From Ectobius pallidus (Eukaryota; Arthropoda; Insecta; Blattodea; Ectobiidae): DNA of 64,000 bases. Positions 44,540 through 58,700 of the stretch are shown piece after piece. Under the pieces are notes generated by a model. It did not search any database and had not been told where the DNA came from. It worked only from the letters and a program-made list of their open reading frames with translations. Each line of letters begins with the position of its first letter. The first letter of the stretch is position 1. The position numbers were made by a program, and so were the translations under genes. The DNA lies in assembly GCA_964059195.1 (NCBI GenBank), contig CAXKWD010000003.1, forward strand, positions 20,442,606 through 20,506,605. Direction: 5' to 3'.

Positions 44540-47500
44540 AATCTTTTCCAAGAAGGTTATAACAACTTGGTGCAATGAACTGACATGCCTTCCCATGAAT
44601 AATTCCACTAGAAAATTAATGAAAGACAAAGTTTGTACTCTCAACTTTCACAAGGTGAAAAAAAAGAAGTTATACTACAAGAAGTATTAGCTAATGATAT
44701 GAATGATTATTCTATTCTATATTAAGTAGTTAAGCTGGGGACACTAGCTGTAGATATTTGTTTTGGAAGAAATGAAGGAAAAAATCTTAAGAAGTAGTTA
44801 CTTTAACAAGTTTGCTCATTTGAAAGGCAAAGGATTTTTCAATGAGAATCTGCTACTTAGATTGGAAAAATGAGTTTATGAGTATAGTTTAGCCTATCTT
44901 TAAAAACCTTCTCAACTATAGGCTTGTGAAGGCTACCAGGAAATGATATGATACTAGATTAAGGAAATTCACAATTTTAACATTAAATTGGGATACCATT
45001 CAACATCACAGTTATAAGTTATTACACAATATATGTTTCACACATTCTCATCTGTATCATCAGCTGAGAATTCCCCAGAAAATTCACCATGCCACTAATA
45101 TGACCCCTGAAAGTTGGCATTAAGTGAATTTATTAAGTAAATGCTCATAAGAAATGCATCACTATCTATAAACGATAATGAATTGTCTCCTAGGTTAACG
45201 TTTTCGGTCAGGAATACAATAATTATAAACTTGAGTTTGCACTGGCTTTGATGATACCGAAGAAAGGGTAGAAAAACAAAATGCCATATAGAAATAATGC
45301 ATAGAAATGCCAAGAGAGCCACGAGCAACCAGGATTCATTATTTTAATAAAAAAAAAAAAAAAATAATAAAAAAAAAAAAAAAAAAAAACATTACTTGCA
45401 AACTATTAAACATTTCCCTTGTAACAAAAATAACTTCGATGTTATGCTGAAATGCCAAAATACATTTTGATGATATTCTTATTGCAAAGTTACACAGATT
45501 TACTTAGATTTACACAGGTGATGAGATGAAAGAGATTCTCTAAAAAGCGAGGCCTCAACAGCGAAAAACTTCATACAAACAAAATTCCATCCACAATTGG
45601 ATAAATACAATTTAACTCGCCTAATTCATAATTGCATAATTTAAGCCATTCAAGTGATCCAGTTCACACTGCTAGATTTTACCTCCATGTTTTTGTTCAT
45701 TTAATTCAAATCTGTATTTTGAAGCTATATTCAGGTCCCATGTCCAATACTCATAGTTAACTAGTTCTACCTTCATACTAACGACTGCTTAAAGCATTGG
45801 TTGATTCAACTAATTTTAGTACTGTTACCTGCCACGAAAGTCAATACTAAATCGACTCCTGGCTGAAACGAATCAACTGCCGTTTTGAATGCTACACATA
45901 AAGTATTTTTTCATAACTGTAGACTTTAAGGTATATATATACATTTGAAATAACATTTTATGGCCAGATTTTGGATTTTTACTTTTAATTCCATATCCAT
46001 ATTTTCATCCTTATAGTTTTCAAAAATGTATCATTTATGTCCATATTTATATAGTATTTAAAGGGAAGGACATGCACGTTTTTATTATGTTAATTTCTCT
46101 AATTTTTAAATGTCTATGCTTCATAACATTAAATTATTATTCAGCATTCAATGATTTCAGTGAGGTACTTCTTCAGTTATTTATAAGTAATTAAATTACA
46201 ATTTCCAAAATCAAACACCTTTGAGCTAAATTGCAATATAAAAGTAATATCTGTATGTTCAAACTTCTTGCGTTTCCTCAAAACTAAAAATTTGTGCATT
46301 TCTCAACATTCCCTACACCAAATTAAAGATTATGAAGAAGGCAATGTTTTGTGCCTCACATTGTTTGCAACTCATAATAATACGTTTCTTTAAACATAAA
46401 TATTTTTTTCATTAATAAAAAAAAAAAAACTTATAAAATTGTTGTCATGCATGTCACACTCAAGCCAGAGGGGGAAAACATTAGTGCTGTATAATGGAAC
46501 AATTCTTATAAAAACGGTATTACCATAATACCTCCATTTTCGTGTACGCTACAGCATTTTGAAAATCTTAAATTTTTTCCACTGTGGAAATTTTTAAAAT
46601 CTAAAAAAGATTATTTTTGGAATTTTCTAATATTCACGTAGCATTCTCTGGTGACACTAACTTACATAAAAACAAATTCAGAAAATGTGATCAACAAATG
46701 TGGATTTTACTTCTAAACGTATATACATACCTTAAAACTTGTGTTTGAGTAATATAATTTGTGCAAGCTAATGGCAAGACTCCTTGCTGATTGATCAAAT
46801 TGCTATTCTAAATCTAAAGAAGATGTAAAGGCAACAATCTGAAAGAGTAAAGCCAGAAATAGAAAATCTAGTCTAATTTGGTCATTGTAATTTGTACTAT
46901 AAGCATATTTTGATACAGTTATCATTGGTAGGCTATCGTCCTTTAAAATACAGCTACAATTTATCCTGGTTACTCTCGGTTCTCCGCATTTCAGGGCAGC
47001 TATATAAACAAGAGTACATAGTACATCTCAAGTTAACGGACCCATACAAATGTACAACAATGATTTCATAAAGATCTTGATAGAGGGAATGAGATTAAAG
47101 AGAAATGCAAGTAAAGTAGTTTTTAACCTTGAAAATGATTTCCAGTTGTGCAGTTTTTCTTTTAAATAATCATATACTACAATATAATAAGTGCAGTTCA
47201 TTAAGACTTTTTCAACTATTACATAGTTCTTAAAAAAATAACAATGCAATCTCAAAATTAGCTGCAAGCATACAAAAATACAAGATAATAAAAAAAATAC
47301 AGGCATCTTTTCACAATCGGGAATACTATGTTCCCATATTTTTTCATTTTTTTTTTCAGATCTTTGTTCATGTTTAAAACCAATCTCATACTTAATACCA
47401 TACGCAGTAAGACAATAGAATTTGAGACACGTATGTATGTCTGTGCACGGATTATAGACACAATAATAGAAACGGTGCACAATGCCTTACCCATGTAGTA

Positions 47501-48400
47501 CAACAATGCCTTATCTAAGGCACTTGTGCTAATGTAAGAGAGTGAGTTATAATCAACAACACGAAATATAAAAAGCATTTCATAGTGAAACACATGAGGG
47601 GAGTGCGCGCGCAAGAGGTTTAAAAACTGTAGACCTACCATCAACTCAGCAATGCTATAGATCATGCACAGAGATAACTTAATGCAACATGTCATGTCAA
47701 CCAACAATAAAACATTGACTCCTTGTCAACCGCCAAAAAGCTAACAGGAATGAGATTCAAGTAGGAGATGGTTTATGGAGCTGCCGTTGTTATTTCACCA
47801 TACAACACAACGAGAACAGTAGCAATAAGCAACAATCACGAAGCAGAGACTACAATACTCCCCAGTATCGCACAGCCTAGTGTTTAACACACCATTCGGA
47901 CGGCAGCACAGATTTCTCACAAACCTTCATACAGAATGTCGGAGTTTTACTGTAATAACATTTCCAATTAAGAAAATTAACACTGATATGGAATGGAACG
48001 ATATCTTTTCCATCAACAATATAAGGGATAACTTTTATTATGAAAAAGTACAATACCCAAAACATGTCAGTCTTATCTCAATAAAGAGATTGTAATCTGT
48101 AAAGGAAAATATGTCCCTTTTTTATTCCTGCCCAGGACAAAATTTCCTCTTTTGATTAAAATCCCTGAAAGAGTTTAAAGGGCCTGACATGGTCTCAAAG
48201 GGAGGTCAAAAGGGGCCTAGAAATATGAAAAAAGGCTTAAATGGGATCCAAAGAAGCTTCAAGATTTGAAATTAAGTAAAACGTTTTGTAACAGTACAGT
48301 GCAAATCGAAGCCACAGGACGTCCACCATGCATAGCACGCGGCTTTTACCAGGAATCGGGCGGACAACTGATACAACAGTTTTTAGCTAACTTCGTTACT
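44540..48400. other. Long stretch without recognised gene
   Basis: A-runs at 45349-45390 and 46417. Two overlapping minus-strand frames of about 150 codons (47028-47707) have AT-driven composition and no familiar motif. Low repeat content compared with the rest of the window. It might belong to the far 3' UTR of Neuroglian, without proof. Confidence 0.35.
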
Positions 48401-48540
48401 TCCATTTCCCACTAAAGATTCAGTAAGAGAATACCCAAATGAAACGAAAAATTTCAGTATTTAACTCAGGAAGCTTGAATTTTGCAAACATCAGTGTTAA
48501 TGAGACTTAAAAGTTTGACATTCCATGCATATCAAATTTA

Positions 48541-48608
<68 letters not shown>
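48541..48608 (+). repeat. (TAG)n microsatellite
   Basis: About 22 perfect units, flanked about 100 bp left and 45 bp right by a 20-bp inverted pair (AGTAAGAGAATACCCAAATG, about 48423 and 48650). Confidence 0.95.
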
Positions 48609-48799
48609 CGTCGTCATGTAAGTACAGATCAGAGAGGACATCATTTTCAACATTTGGGTATTCTCTTACTTGAATTTACAGCTGAGATGGAAGTAGTGGA
48701 GGTAGTAAAAACTGTTGCGGCAATCGGCCACCTGAAACCGAGTGAAGACCGAGCGCTGTGCACAGTACAAGTCCGGTGGCTTTATATTTGATTTCTACT

Positions 48800-51700
48800 G
48801 TAGTAGCAGTAACAGTAGTAGTAATAGTAGAAATTCAATGTTTTGGAGATTGATGTAAATCATTCTCCACTATGTTCCAAGTAGTATTTGACTAAACATG
48901 CAGAGTTCTGAAAGCTATTTTCATTGCTGTTTATACCTCATGCAATTTCCCAGTGAGCTGTTCTTGCAAGCGAAAAGATGAGAACAAATACACAAGCAGT
49001 AAGTGTATTTGTGCTTCATTGCTTCACTTCGAAAGGACAAATATTTTCAAACGTCGCAAAATGAATTTCAGTATTAAGTAATACTCCAATATTGTGCATG
49101 AAAGTAACAGAACAAAATAGTACTAAAATATTTAATTAATACTGGCAAATAATGTTTATACATTATTTTTCTATACTACACGTTCACTTTAATTTTGCAG
49201 ACGGCAGTAAGAGGAACTACTATTGTTTTGAATGTACACAGCAGAATGTACAATCAACAATGCACAAACAGTACCGAACTGCAAGCATTATGTCAAGTGA
49301 CACAGTACAAGCGTTTTATGTCCCGCCTACCAAGCGGTAGCGCCAATAGGAACCCATGTGTACTTATGTATACAGTTAGCAGCGCTCCATCACAATTTGC
49401 AAATTTAAAGTGAACATGTAATAATATTCCACAACCTAACAACTTACAAAAATACTGTAAGTAATCTAACCTAATTAAAGAATTACATCTAGGAAAATAA
49501 ATACATTTAAATTTAAAGATATATGAGAAATCAGGCATGCAAAGACATGGCATCTGTTAAAAACGTAAGCTGTGATTTTTACAAAGATCTGTGAAATAGT
49601 GCCAAAAGACCGCTGAGCCGGCCAGCAAACACATGTATCTACACATCACAAATTTTTTTTATGTACAATCAGTTTTCTATATCTTTAAAAAAGCATGACA
49701 TTAAACATGTTAAAATACAATCACATAAAAATATCTTTATTTAACTTGATTCTAGCATTTCTCGGTATGGGGAGTCCGCAGTCCTTCAAGACATCAACAA
49801 GCGATACAATGATTAAGCAGCTCACACCGGCGCCAGTTTGAAAAAATAGGAAACATTAGCATGATATATAGCATCTGTATCGTTTGTCCCTGCCCACTCA
49901 CAAACGTCTTGTCTCTTACCTCATTTTACTGTACAATAACAAGAATAATAATATAATAAGAGCAAGGGAAGGGCAGTGCAGGTGGAGAGGCTTACAAAAA
50001 CTTCATTCGTATATATATATCATCTAACGTGTCAACTACCATATTCTATTCTAACAACTAACTCTACCGTGCTTTATAATATGTGAAGAATGTGACAAAT
50101 ACTTTACAATTAGAAGCATTTTTTTAAATGTCACCCATAATATTTTTTCCACAATGTTCATCCCCCCAATGAAATTGAAAATTATGCATCACGAAAGCCA
50201 TTCACCAATTATACCATGTTCAAGATCTCGTAAGCACCACCGTTCTCTATAAGTCACACCGACACATATGTATACTTTTCAGATCACACAATTCTCACCA
50301 GATAAACTCTCGAAATATTGGTCCTGTGTGATTTGTGTTTTATTCACTCATACCTTTGCCATCAAACCAAAACCAGACTACTGTAGAATCCAACGAAGAT
50401 TTAAAAAAATGAAACGCAATTAAAAAAGTATGAACACTTGCTAATGAATGTATCCAGCCTAGTGTAGAATTCCTTCAGTAAAAACGTATTGTACACAAAT
50501 GTAATTCACAGAGTTGAGTAAAGCTGACACGAACATAAGCTAGTCGATATTAATATTTTGCGATAAAAAATCTAATCCTACCGGATGCCAAGCAACACCA
50601 AAAACATCAAAACAGAAGAGTACCTATCGGAGGAACATTCGTTTTGAACAGATAGTACAAAGTGCTTGTATTGCACCCCTCTGTATCTCACTCATTGCTT
50701 CACTAGCATACACCTATTTTTTCATGACCCACATTCTCAAGGAAGGACATGGTGATCAGTTGGCACAGGCAACAAACAAGTCTGCACAAACCAAACAACC
50801 AGTATTGTCTGTTTCAAAGTAACCAACATCCCTATTCAATACTTACCATACACAACTCTTGGAAGGATTACTGGATACATACAGATATTCTTTATATCAT
50901 TATTCTTTGATGAAATTAATTTTTATATACACTTATATTCTTGGGCACTTTACTCATTGTCTCCAAGTCGACTCAATTGTATACATTTGCCTGCATGATT
51001 GTCAACTTTCATTTGCTGACAGCAAAACAATCTGTAGGCCGCTGAATGGAAGAAACATTGACGATTTTGAGAAATGTGATAATGAAATTGTGATGATAAA
51101 ATGTGATGAATAATGGCCCTGATGTTCCTCGTGATGTACCTCATGAGAACATACATGGGAATGCAATGCTAGCACTTATATACTATCCTCATCAATTTAA
51201 GCAGCACATTGCTACCTAATGAGGAAGCATTGGGAATACTGTCACACTCTTACAAGTGTTAGGAAAAGATCTGGTACGAAAGAATAAAAGAAGAGAGGTT
51301 TACTAATCTAAGAGGCCAAGTAAATAAAAAATACATAACTCATGTACAAAATTAATTTCACTGGATGATGCTACCAGAAGTAGCAGCAATTCCAATGAAT
51401 TTAACAGAAAGCAACGTCAGGTTTTATAAACTTAATCTCAAGCTGGGAAAAAATTCGGCAAACAACTACACTTGCTCTTCATAATATTGCTTGTATTTTT
51501 ATTGACTTCGTAGACTTATGCTTAAATGACAGGTGAGAGAACCAGGTGAAAAAATGCCAGGAAAGCATCGATATTCTATCACCCGATAAGCATGTAATAA
51601 ATCATTACTCTAGTTCAAGCCTTCAACATTTCTCTGGTTGAAATTAAGTTACAACACTTGACACTGCCAGATCTTGGTCCCTTGATCATCTCTTCTCTTA

Positions 51701-51889
51701 TAATTTACAACCTCTACAAGACCCTGTGACAGTATCTGCTCTTAGCTATGCCGCGCTGCATAAGTAATAATAATAAATACTAACATTTGATGCATTCTGC
51801 TCTGTTGCATGGCATCTTGTGTTTCAAGGTGTTGCATTGACTGTGCAGTCAGTCCTTGTTTTGTTTTGGTCAGTCGGTGATGAGCCCCA
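48800..51889. other. Possible 3' UTR or downstream region of Neuroglian
   Basis: It lies directly 3' (minus strand) of the Neuroglian long-tail stop codon and contains several minus-strand AATAAA hexamers (for example near 51495 and 50340). No coding region is seen. Confidence 0.3.
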
Positions 51890-51993
51890 CTACACATAGG
51901 TGGCGATGGCTGAAGGTGACTGCTGTTCTTCAGGTCTCCGTTTGCTGCCAGGACCATATTGCCCTATGAATGAGCCATCCTCTGTAAATCGAC
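51890..51993 (-). CDS. Nrg: Nrg terminal exon, neuronal-type tail (...ATYV)
   Basis: Acceptor TTTACTTCCAG. Encodes RFTEDGSFIGQYGPGSKR, then a Gln/Ser-rich stretch, ending SAIATYV and TAG. FIGQY is the ankyrin-binding motif; the TYV C-terminus is a PDZ-type ligand. The tail after FIGQY is only about 21 residues, shorter than I remember for the fly long isoform. Confidence 0.92.
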
Positions 51994-54900
51994 CTGGAAG
52001 TAAATAGACATTATTTAAGAATAATAATCTTGAATGCTCATATAAAAACTTTCTTATGGAATGTAAAAACTGCATCAGAATGATTAATAAATTAAATAAA
52101 AATATTTTAAGTTTATCCCGGTTTGTGGTTTGGAAGGTAACAAGAAAGCTGATAGGTTAGCCAAGAAAGGGACCTTAAAGAAACAACAAAAGATCTATCT
52201 TTTAAATCAGCAAAACTTTTAATCAAACTACAAATAAGAAATCATGTTGATGAACATACACAACAAAATGAAACAACAAACAAACAAACAAAAAAGAAAA
52301 AAAATAAGAAATAAAAGGAAAACACTGCTAAAACCTAATACTGCACTGGATATAATAAAGTTCAGAGATAGGTAATGAATTTTGAAATATCTCAAGAAGA
52401 AAACTTGATCAAGAAGTTTGTAAATCTACACCAGAGGGCACATTCAGTATTCTCCAAGCAAGAATTTGCCAGCTGACTAGAAGTTGAAAATGTGCGCAAA
52501 GCCCATGAAACATACTTTCTGCAAAAATGTAAGTAAAAGTGAAGTCTAAAGTCAACATCTTACTTAATTTACATGGTATATTGATTCACTGTGTAATTTT
52601 CATATTGTATGTATTTCTTGTTTCTTTTTTTTTTTTAGTTATACAGTGGAACCTCGTTAGCACGTTCCTCATTACTACATTTTCCCGCATAGTACGTCGG
52701 TTTTTTGAAGTCCCAGTCCCAATCTTAATATTTACATGTTTAAATGTTTCTTAACACGTTTTGGTTTAACGCTTAGTACGTTCGTATTTGGCTCGCCAAC
52801 CACACTTTGCCAAACACAAGCTTTGTTTGTGTCCAATCGTGTAATCTCTATGTCAGAATTCTTGTACTCTTTGCTCTATGGGACCAATCGTCAGTCATTA
52901 TAGTTGCTTCTCATTGGTCATTTGGACACCAATCGTCAGCCATTGTGTTTGCTTCTCATTGGTCATTTTGACTTCATGCGGATTTTTCAGCGTCAGCTGT
53001 ATAGCCGCCATTTTTTTTCGTGATATTTTTATTGTGTTCTCTAGGTAGTGAAATATGTTTCAAATTTCTTACGGTTCGTGTGGTGTCGAGAAGAAAATAT
53101 TAGAATGTTTGATGAAATGTAGGCTAAAAAAGCAGATCATGCTTCTCAGATGGGTATTGGATCGCATTTCATTAGCAATTTGACTTTGTTCGCTAACATT
53201 CAGGCACGTCTGAAATTTTGAACAATTACACTTCCAGTTGTTTTATGTTTGTTAATAGATTGTGGAGTGCAACTTGTTTCATGTGTGATGTTTTAGAATA
53301 AAGTGGATGCTTTTTTGTGTGAATTTCGTATGGTTTTTCATTAAATACGGCTCCCATACATTCCTTCAATTTTTGCAACTTTTGTTTAATTTTTTCAAAT
53401 AAAATCGTTAGGCCTATGTATTTGTTTACATAATTTAAATCTCGCATAACTAATGGCTTGGCATAGAAGCTCCTGTGTGTCAATATGGGTATTTCTGAGT
53501 CATTAGGATGCACTTTTGAGTGGTTCTGAGCAACTTAGAAAACATAGGCCTATCTACATACTCCCTACGATTTTTTTTAAAATCTTCAGTAGTACATTTT
53601 CCCATTTAAGACGTCTATTTTTTTCGGTCCCTAAAGAAACGTGTTAACGAGGTTCCACTGTTTTAGTTTTAGTTTAAATATTTTTAGTATTAGATTAAAC
53701 ATATAATAGGCCCTATTAGTGTTGTAAAACTGGTGTAATTAATTTAAGAGAATGTTGTAATTGGGCAATGAGCCTGTTACATTCTCAACAAAATAAAATA
53801 AAAAAGATTTAAAAAGTTTATTATATTGTTTTTTAAAAATAGAAAGTTATTTCCCTAATTGAACAAGGTTAAGTTTAATTCTGAAATCGTTATGTTCTCT
53901 CAATGAATCTAGAGATTCTTAGTCCTAACCGTCATCACAAAAACAAAAGGGAGAAGCAGAGATGGGGAGAGGGCATGGCGGAGTTGGTTTAAAATTCCCT
54001 TACCAACATAAACCACTGTGCATCATATCAGAAAGATTCCGTGCATGTGAGTGTACATCCCTCCTATAAATGTTACGCTTTGATTATTAGTCTGTCTGAC
54101 AGTCTTTCAGAATGTTAAGTTGCATCTTTACGCTTACACTATTATAAAATATTGCATCAAATGTTACTATACCTGTTTGATTTCTGCTGCCTAGACAAGA
54201 GTAGCAAAGCCTCCTGAACCCGTTTCTCCTTGTTTCCTCTGGCGGCCATACTGGCCAATAAATGAACCATCTTCATTCATACCTTCTGTTTAAAATTAAA
54301 ATAAAAGGAAAACAACTTTGAATGAAACAAATAAACACACAAAACAGTAAATTAAAAGCAACAAATAAAAGAAAATAAAAGAATATAAAATGAAAATAAA
54401 CAAAAATCATAAAAATGATGCTCGAAGGAAGCAAATGATACTTAAAAATCATTGATGAACAAGAGAAACAATATTCTGAGTGGATTTAAGTAACAAAAGA
54501 AAAAACTGTCATTTCTTGCAGTCATCCTAAGGGCCAACAATGTTTAGCCGATGTCCTGTGATCCAATTTTTTGGTTTGGAAAGTTTTCAGTACAATGTCT
54601 CAGCTGTTCACACAAGATGAAATTCAAATGCTGATACAATAAATAATATATTGAAGTTGATATGCATATACTCTGATTTTGGACTTGCCATGTGCACATC
54701 TTTTGAAACTTTTACAGAACATGTTGGTTAATAGTTGTGAACAATATTATGTAACAGTGATGGGAAGTAATTGAGTAAAAGTAATTGGATTACAGTAACA
54801 ATTCATTTTTTGGTCCCATTTACTTGTAATCAATACTTTAAAAAAAATGTAATTTCTATTTGTAATTTACTTCTGGAAATAAAATTGTAATTGTTACAGT

Positions 54901-55718
54901 TGTTATTACAAAAATAAGGAATTTTTAGGTACTGCCATTTTGTAAAATAATTGTACATGTAATTGTAATTTTACTGATTACTTTTTGAAAAAGTAATATG
55001 TAATTGTAATTAAGTAAAATGTTTCTCAGGTAATTGTAACTGAGCCCAATTACTTTTTTTTTGTACTTTTCCCATCACTGTATGTAAATTCAAAATCTGC
55101 CATGGTGTCTGTCAATCTTTTTTTTACTCAATTTTTCATTTTATTTTCTTTGAAAATGTCTGTATAGCCAATAGCGGCGACTGGATTTTAGAAGTGGACT
55201 GAGCTCAGTAATTGATTATTCGAGTGAGATTGCTTCTGCAGGATTCCCTTAATGACAGTCCATATTGCATGAGAAGCCAAGAAAAGTTTACGTGCACTGT
55301 TGCATTACCTGACTCATCAAAGATCTTGGAGTATCAAAATGAGTGTACAGGTAGGGGGAAAAAAAAAGCGGACAGACTTAAATATCTAAGTTACCAATAT
55401 GAGCCACTGCGCATGCCTAGCGGCATTCGCAGGATAGGTATTGAAATTTGTTCTACAGTCAATAAATCGCTTGAATTGAGAAATAATTTTACATAATTTG
55501 CATTGCAAACAAACGTTTCTGTTACATCTCTTACATTTATTTACGTATCACAAAGCTCTGAAATCAGCTACAAGAGTCGGTCTGCTTTTTTTTCCCCTAC
55601 CTGTACAAGCATAACCAAGATCTTTGAAGTCAAAAGACTGAGAAAAAAAAAGAGTGGGGGGATAGTTCTGTACCTTTGTTACACAACACACACCCCATTT
55701 TTAAGATTTGTTTTTAGG

Positions 55719-55759
<41 letters not shown>

Positions 55760-58700
55760 CATCTTAAACACCAGAGAATATGGTAGAATTGAAAAGTACA
55801 GAATGAAATTTGTGTATATTTTCAGTCATCATAATCCAATTTGGTTTGTAAAAAATTGGACTAATTAATTACTGGATCGAGAGATATTGGCTTCAGCAAA
55901 CATTTGGTAATATGAAATATACAGTGCGTTTCACGTACGAGTTGGCCAATCGTGCAGGTTTCTGCATCACAGTGGCCACAGTTCTAACTCCCAAGCGATC
56001 GGGTGAAATATCTATGCAAATAAAGCCGCTAACGGTGTAATGATTCAGGTTCTCACAATTACAGTTAAAATCATACTGAAAATAACCACATACTTCGTCA
56101 CAAGAGATGTTGGAAATGTGCATCCACACAACACTGGCACAATTTTAGAAAATTTTCTTTCACATGCATAAGTTATGTGACCATGTTATGTAAGTTAAGT
56201 ACGTATGTGACTATTATTTGTGGGGGAACTTGAAAAATAAAGTGTATATCGTCCCCTTAGAATGAAAACCTCGTATCTCATAAAACACATACGTGGCTTT
56301 GTCACTTAATAATGCTTCCTAGCAATACACTAGATTTTGTTTTTCCTCTCTAGAGGACAGCACACATGATATTCTTGTAATATTGGCTGACAAATAGTTG
56401 AGATACATGTTTTTCTATCTAATAATAAATTAAAGGTACTCTTGCTTCTGTTTTGAGATACGTGGTTTTCATTCTAAGGGGACGATATGTCAATTTCCCA
56501 TACATTAGAAGAACTTAAAGACAATATCACAAGAGAAATGAACTCTATCTCGGGAGCTGAACTTATGCGCATGAAATAAAATTCACTAAAAAAGGTGCCA
56601 GTGTTGTCTGGATGCAAGAGGACATTTCCAACATCTCTTGTGATGAGGTGCATGGTTATTTTCTTGTAATTTTAAATGTAACTGTAAGAACTCGAATCAT
56701 TACACTTTTAGCGGTTTTATACGAGTAGAAATTCCATTTGATCGCTTGGGAGTTTGTGGCTGCAGCGACGCAGAAACCCGCATGATTGACCAACTAGTAC
56801 GTGAAACGCACTGTAACTCTACTAAAAATCAGTTAATTTAATTACTTTTTAACAACAGATATAAATTCATGATGCATGAGTTATTAAAAAAGCAAACATT
56901 TAAATTGTATTTGTATCTTAAGAAAAGAGACCGGAACGAATAATTTGTTAAATTCACTGACCTGTATCCCCATCCCCATACTCTGCCATAGAGTCTGTAT
57001 CACTTTCTGGAGCAGCCTTCGGGTCACTGCTCATAGACCCACGACCATGTGACTTGTTATCTAATCTGCAAAAATACAAAATTTAGCTTATAGTTCGTAG
57101 GAATGATGGAATGATCTATTAACTTTGTGAAGACTGAAAAGATTATTATAAGGAAAAGAAGAGAAAGATTACAGAAAAGAAAAAATTCTCTGCCACAATT
57201 TTGGAATCGATAAAATCAGTTCACATTGTTAATTTATATAAACTTTTTTATAATTGTATCTATTGGATAAACAAGGTATAAAAATAGCTAATTATGTAAA
57301 AAATAAAAAACTAGCAAACTATGTTTAACATTTTAATGTTATAAGTAGAGGCACCTGTTTTTCGTGAAGTGTGAAAAGCAACACTTTTAAATGAAAAATC
57401 ACTAATTCTGCAAAAAATTTGGAAATTATTCAACATTCAGCAAAAGCGCAAAATAACCCACAAAATTATATGTATTACAATGGAAGCAATTTGAAGGTGA
57501 CTAATGCCCATAACCCCCCCCCCCCCAAAAAGTACTTCTGAATCATGAAATAATACAAATTCATACAATAACGCAAGGAGCGATTAAGGGTTTTGGGTTG
57601 TCATGAGAACTGAATTGCACTTGGTGAATTCAGTGTAATATTTTGCAGAAATTATTACTACTGGTATATAATTTTTCAAGGGAAGGGATGGTTTCTTTGA
57701 ATTTTAATGTTGACCGCGTTCCTTTCCAGATTGAAGTGGGCATGTGTGTAACAATTTGTGCAAATTGCTCAAAGCATGTAAATTTGCATGGGGAACAAAC
57801 ATACGTACATACAAACACACTTTTATACACTCAATTTTATATATTAGATAGGTAATATAGGTTAAAAATACTAAATTGAACTGAAATGTAATTACTGCAT
57901 AAAGTTTATAGGTTGCACTAGTATACTTACGGTTGTGAGTATTCGTGGAACCCTGGTTCCTCTGGGTAATCTGTGCGTCCATGAGCTGCCTCTCGTTCGT
58001 GTACAGCATATTTGCCTCCTCGGTTACGCTTGATGATGCACACTATTATCAGCACTAGCAGCAAGAAAGCAATTGCTAACATCATTCCAATGAACCAGCC
58101 TGCTGTAGCCACATTCTCCTTCGGCTTAATAATGATGCTATCTGCTCCAAAAAGAAAGAATAACATTATCCTTTGCTATAGGACTATAGGTAGAACTGTT
58201 TTTTATTTATTATTATTATTTGTAATAGCAAAAAATCTGAAATTTTGCAAGTATGTTTCCTTTGTTATATATTAGCCTTTTTTGATGCTTAAAATATCAC
58301 TGTTAGGCAAAATAAATTTTTCAAAATATCAATAAGTGTGTTGGATCATGTGAACTGCAAAATATACCGTATTAGCCCAAACATTAAGACTTTTTCCCCC
58401 CTCAAAATGTGCTTATAAAAACTTATATGCACAGCCTAACACTTTCAACAACACTCTCTATTCATGAATCCAGCTGTGCAGCGGGAATCCACAAACGATG
58501 ACGTGCATCCAACCGAAGGTCAAAGATATGCGGAAGTTGACCGAACTTCACGGAATTTTTCCTGAATTCGTGCTTCTGCTGCACTGTTACTTGCTTGGCA
58601 TCTCTACGTGTAAAGCTTTGTTTGACCATCAGTCATGGCGGACAAGAAGGAATCTTCTTTATCTCAATGCATAAATAAAGGAGAGAGAAATAATTACATG

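Noticed and set aside
47028..47707. Two overlapping ~150-codon minus-strand open frames
   Set aside because: Composition is simply AT-rich (Phe, Leu, Ile, Tyr, Cys), frames overlap each other, no domain or splice context.
48482..48673. Poly-Ser or poly-Val protein
   Set aside because: Produced by the TAG microsatellite in different frames.
55503..55868. 121-codon plus frame with poly-Lys
   Set aside because: Made by a long A run and MITE end.
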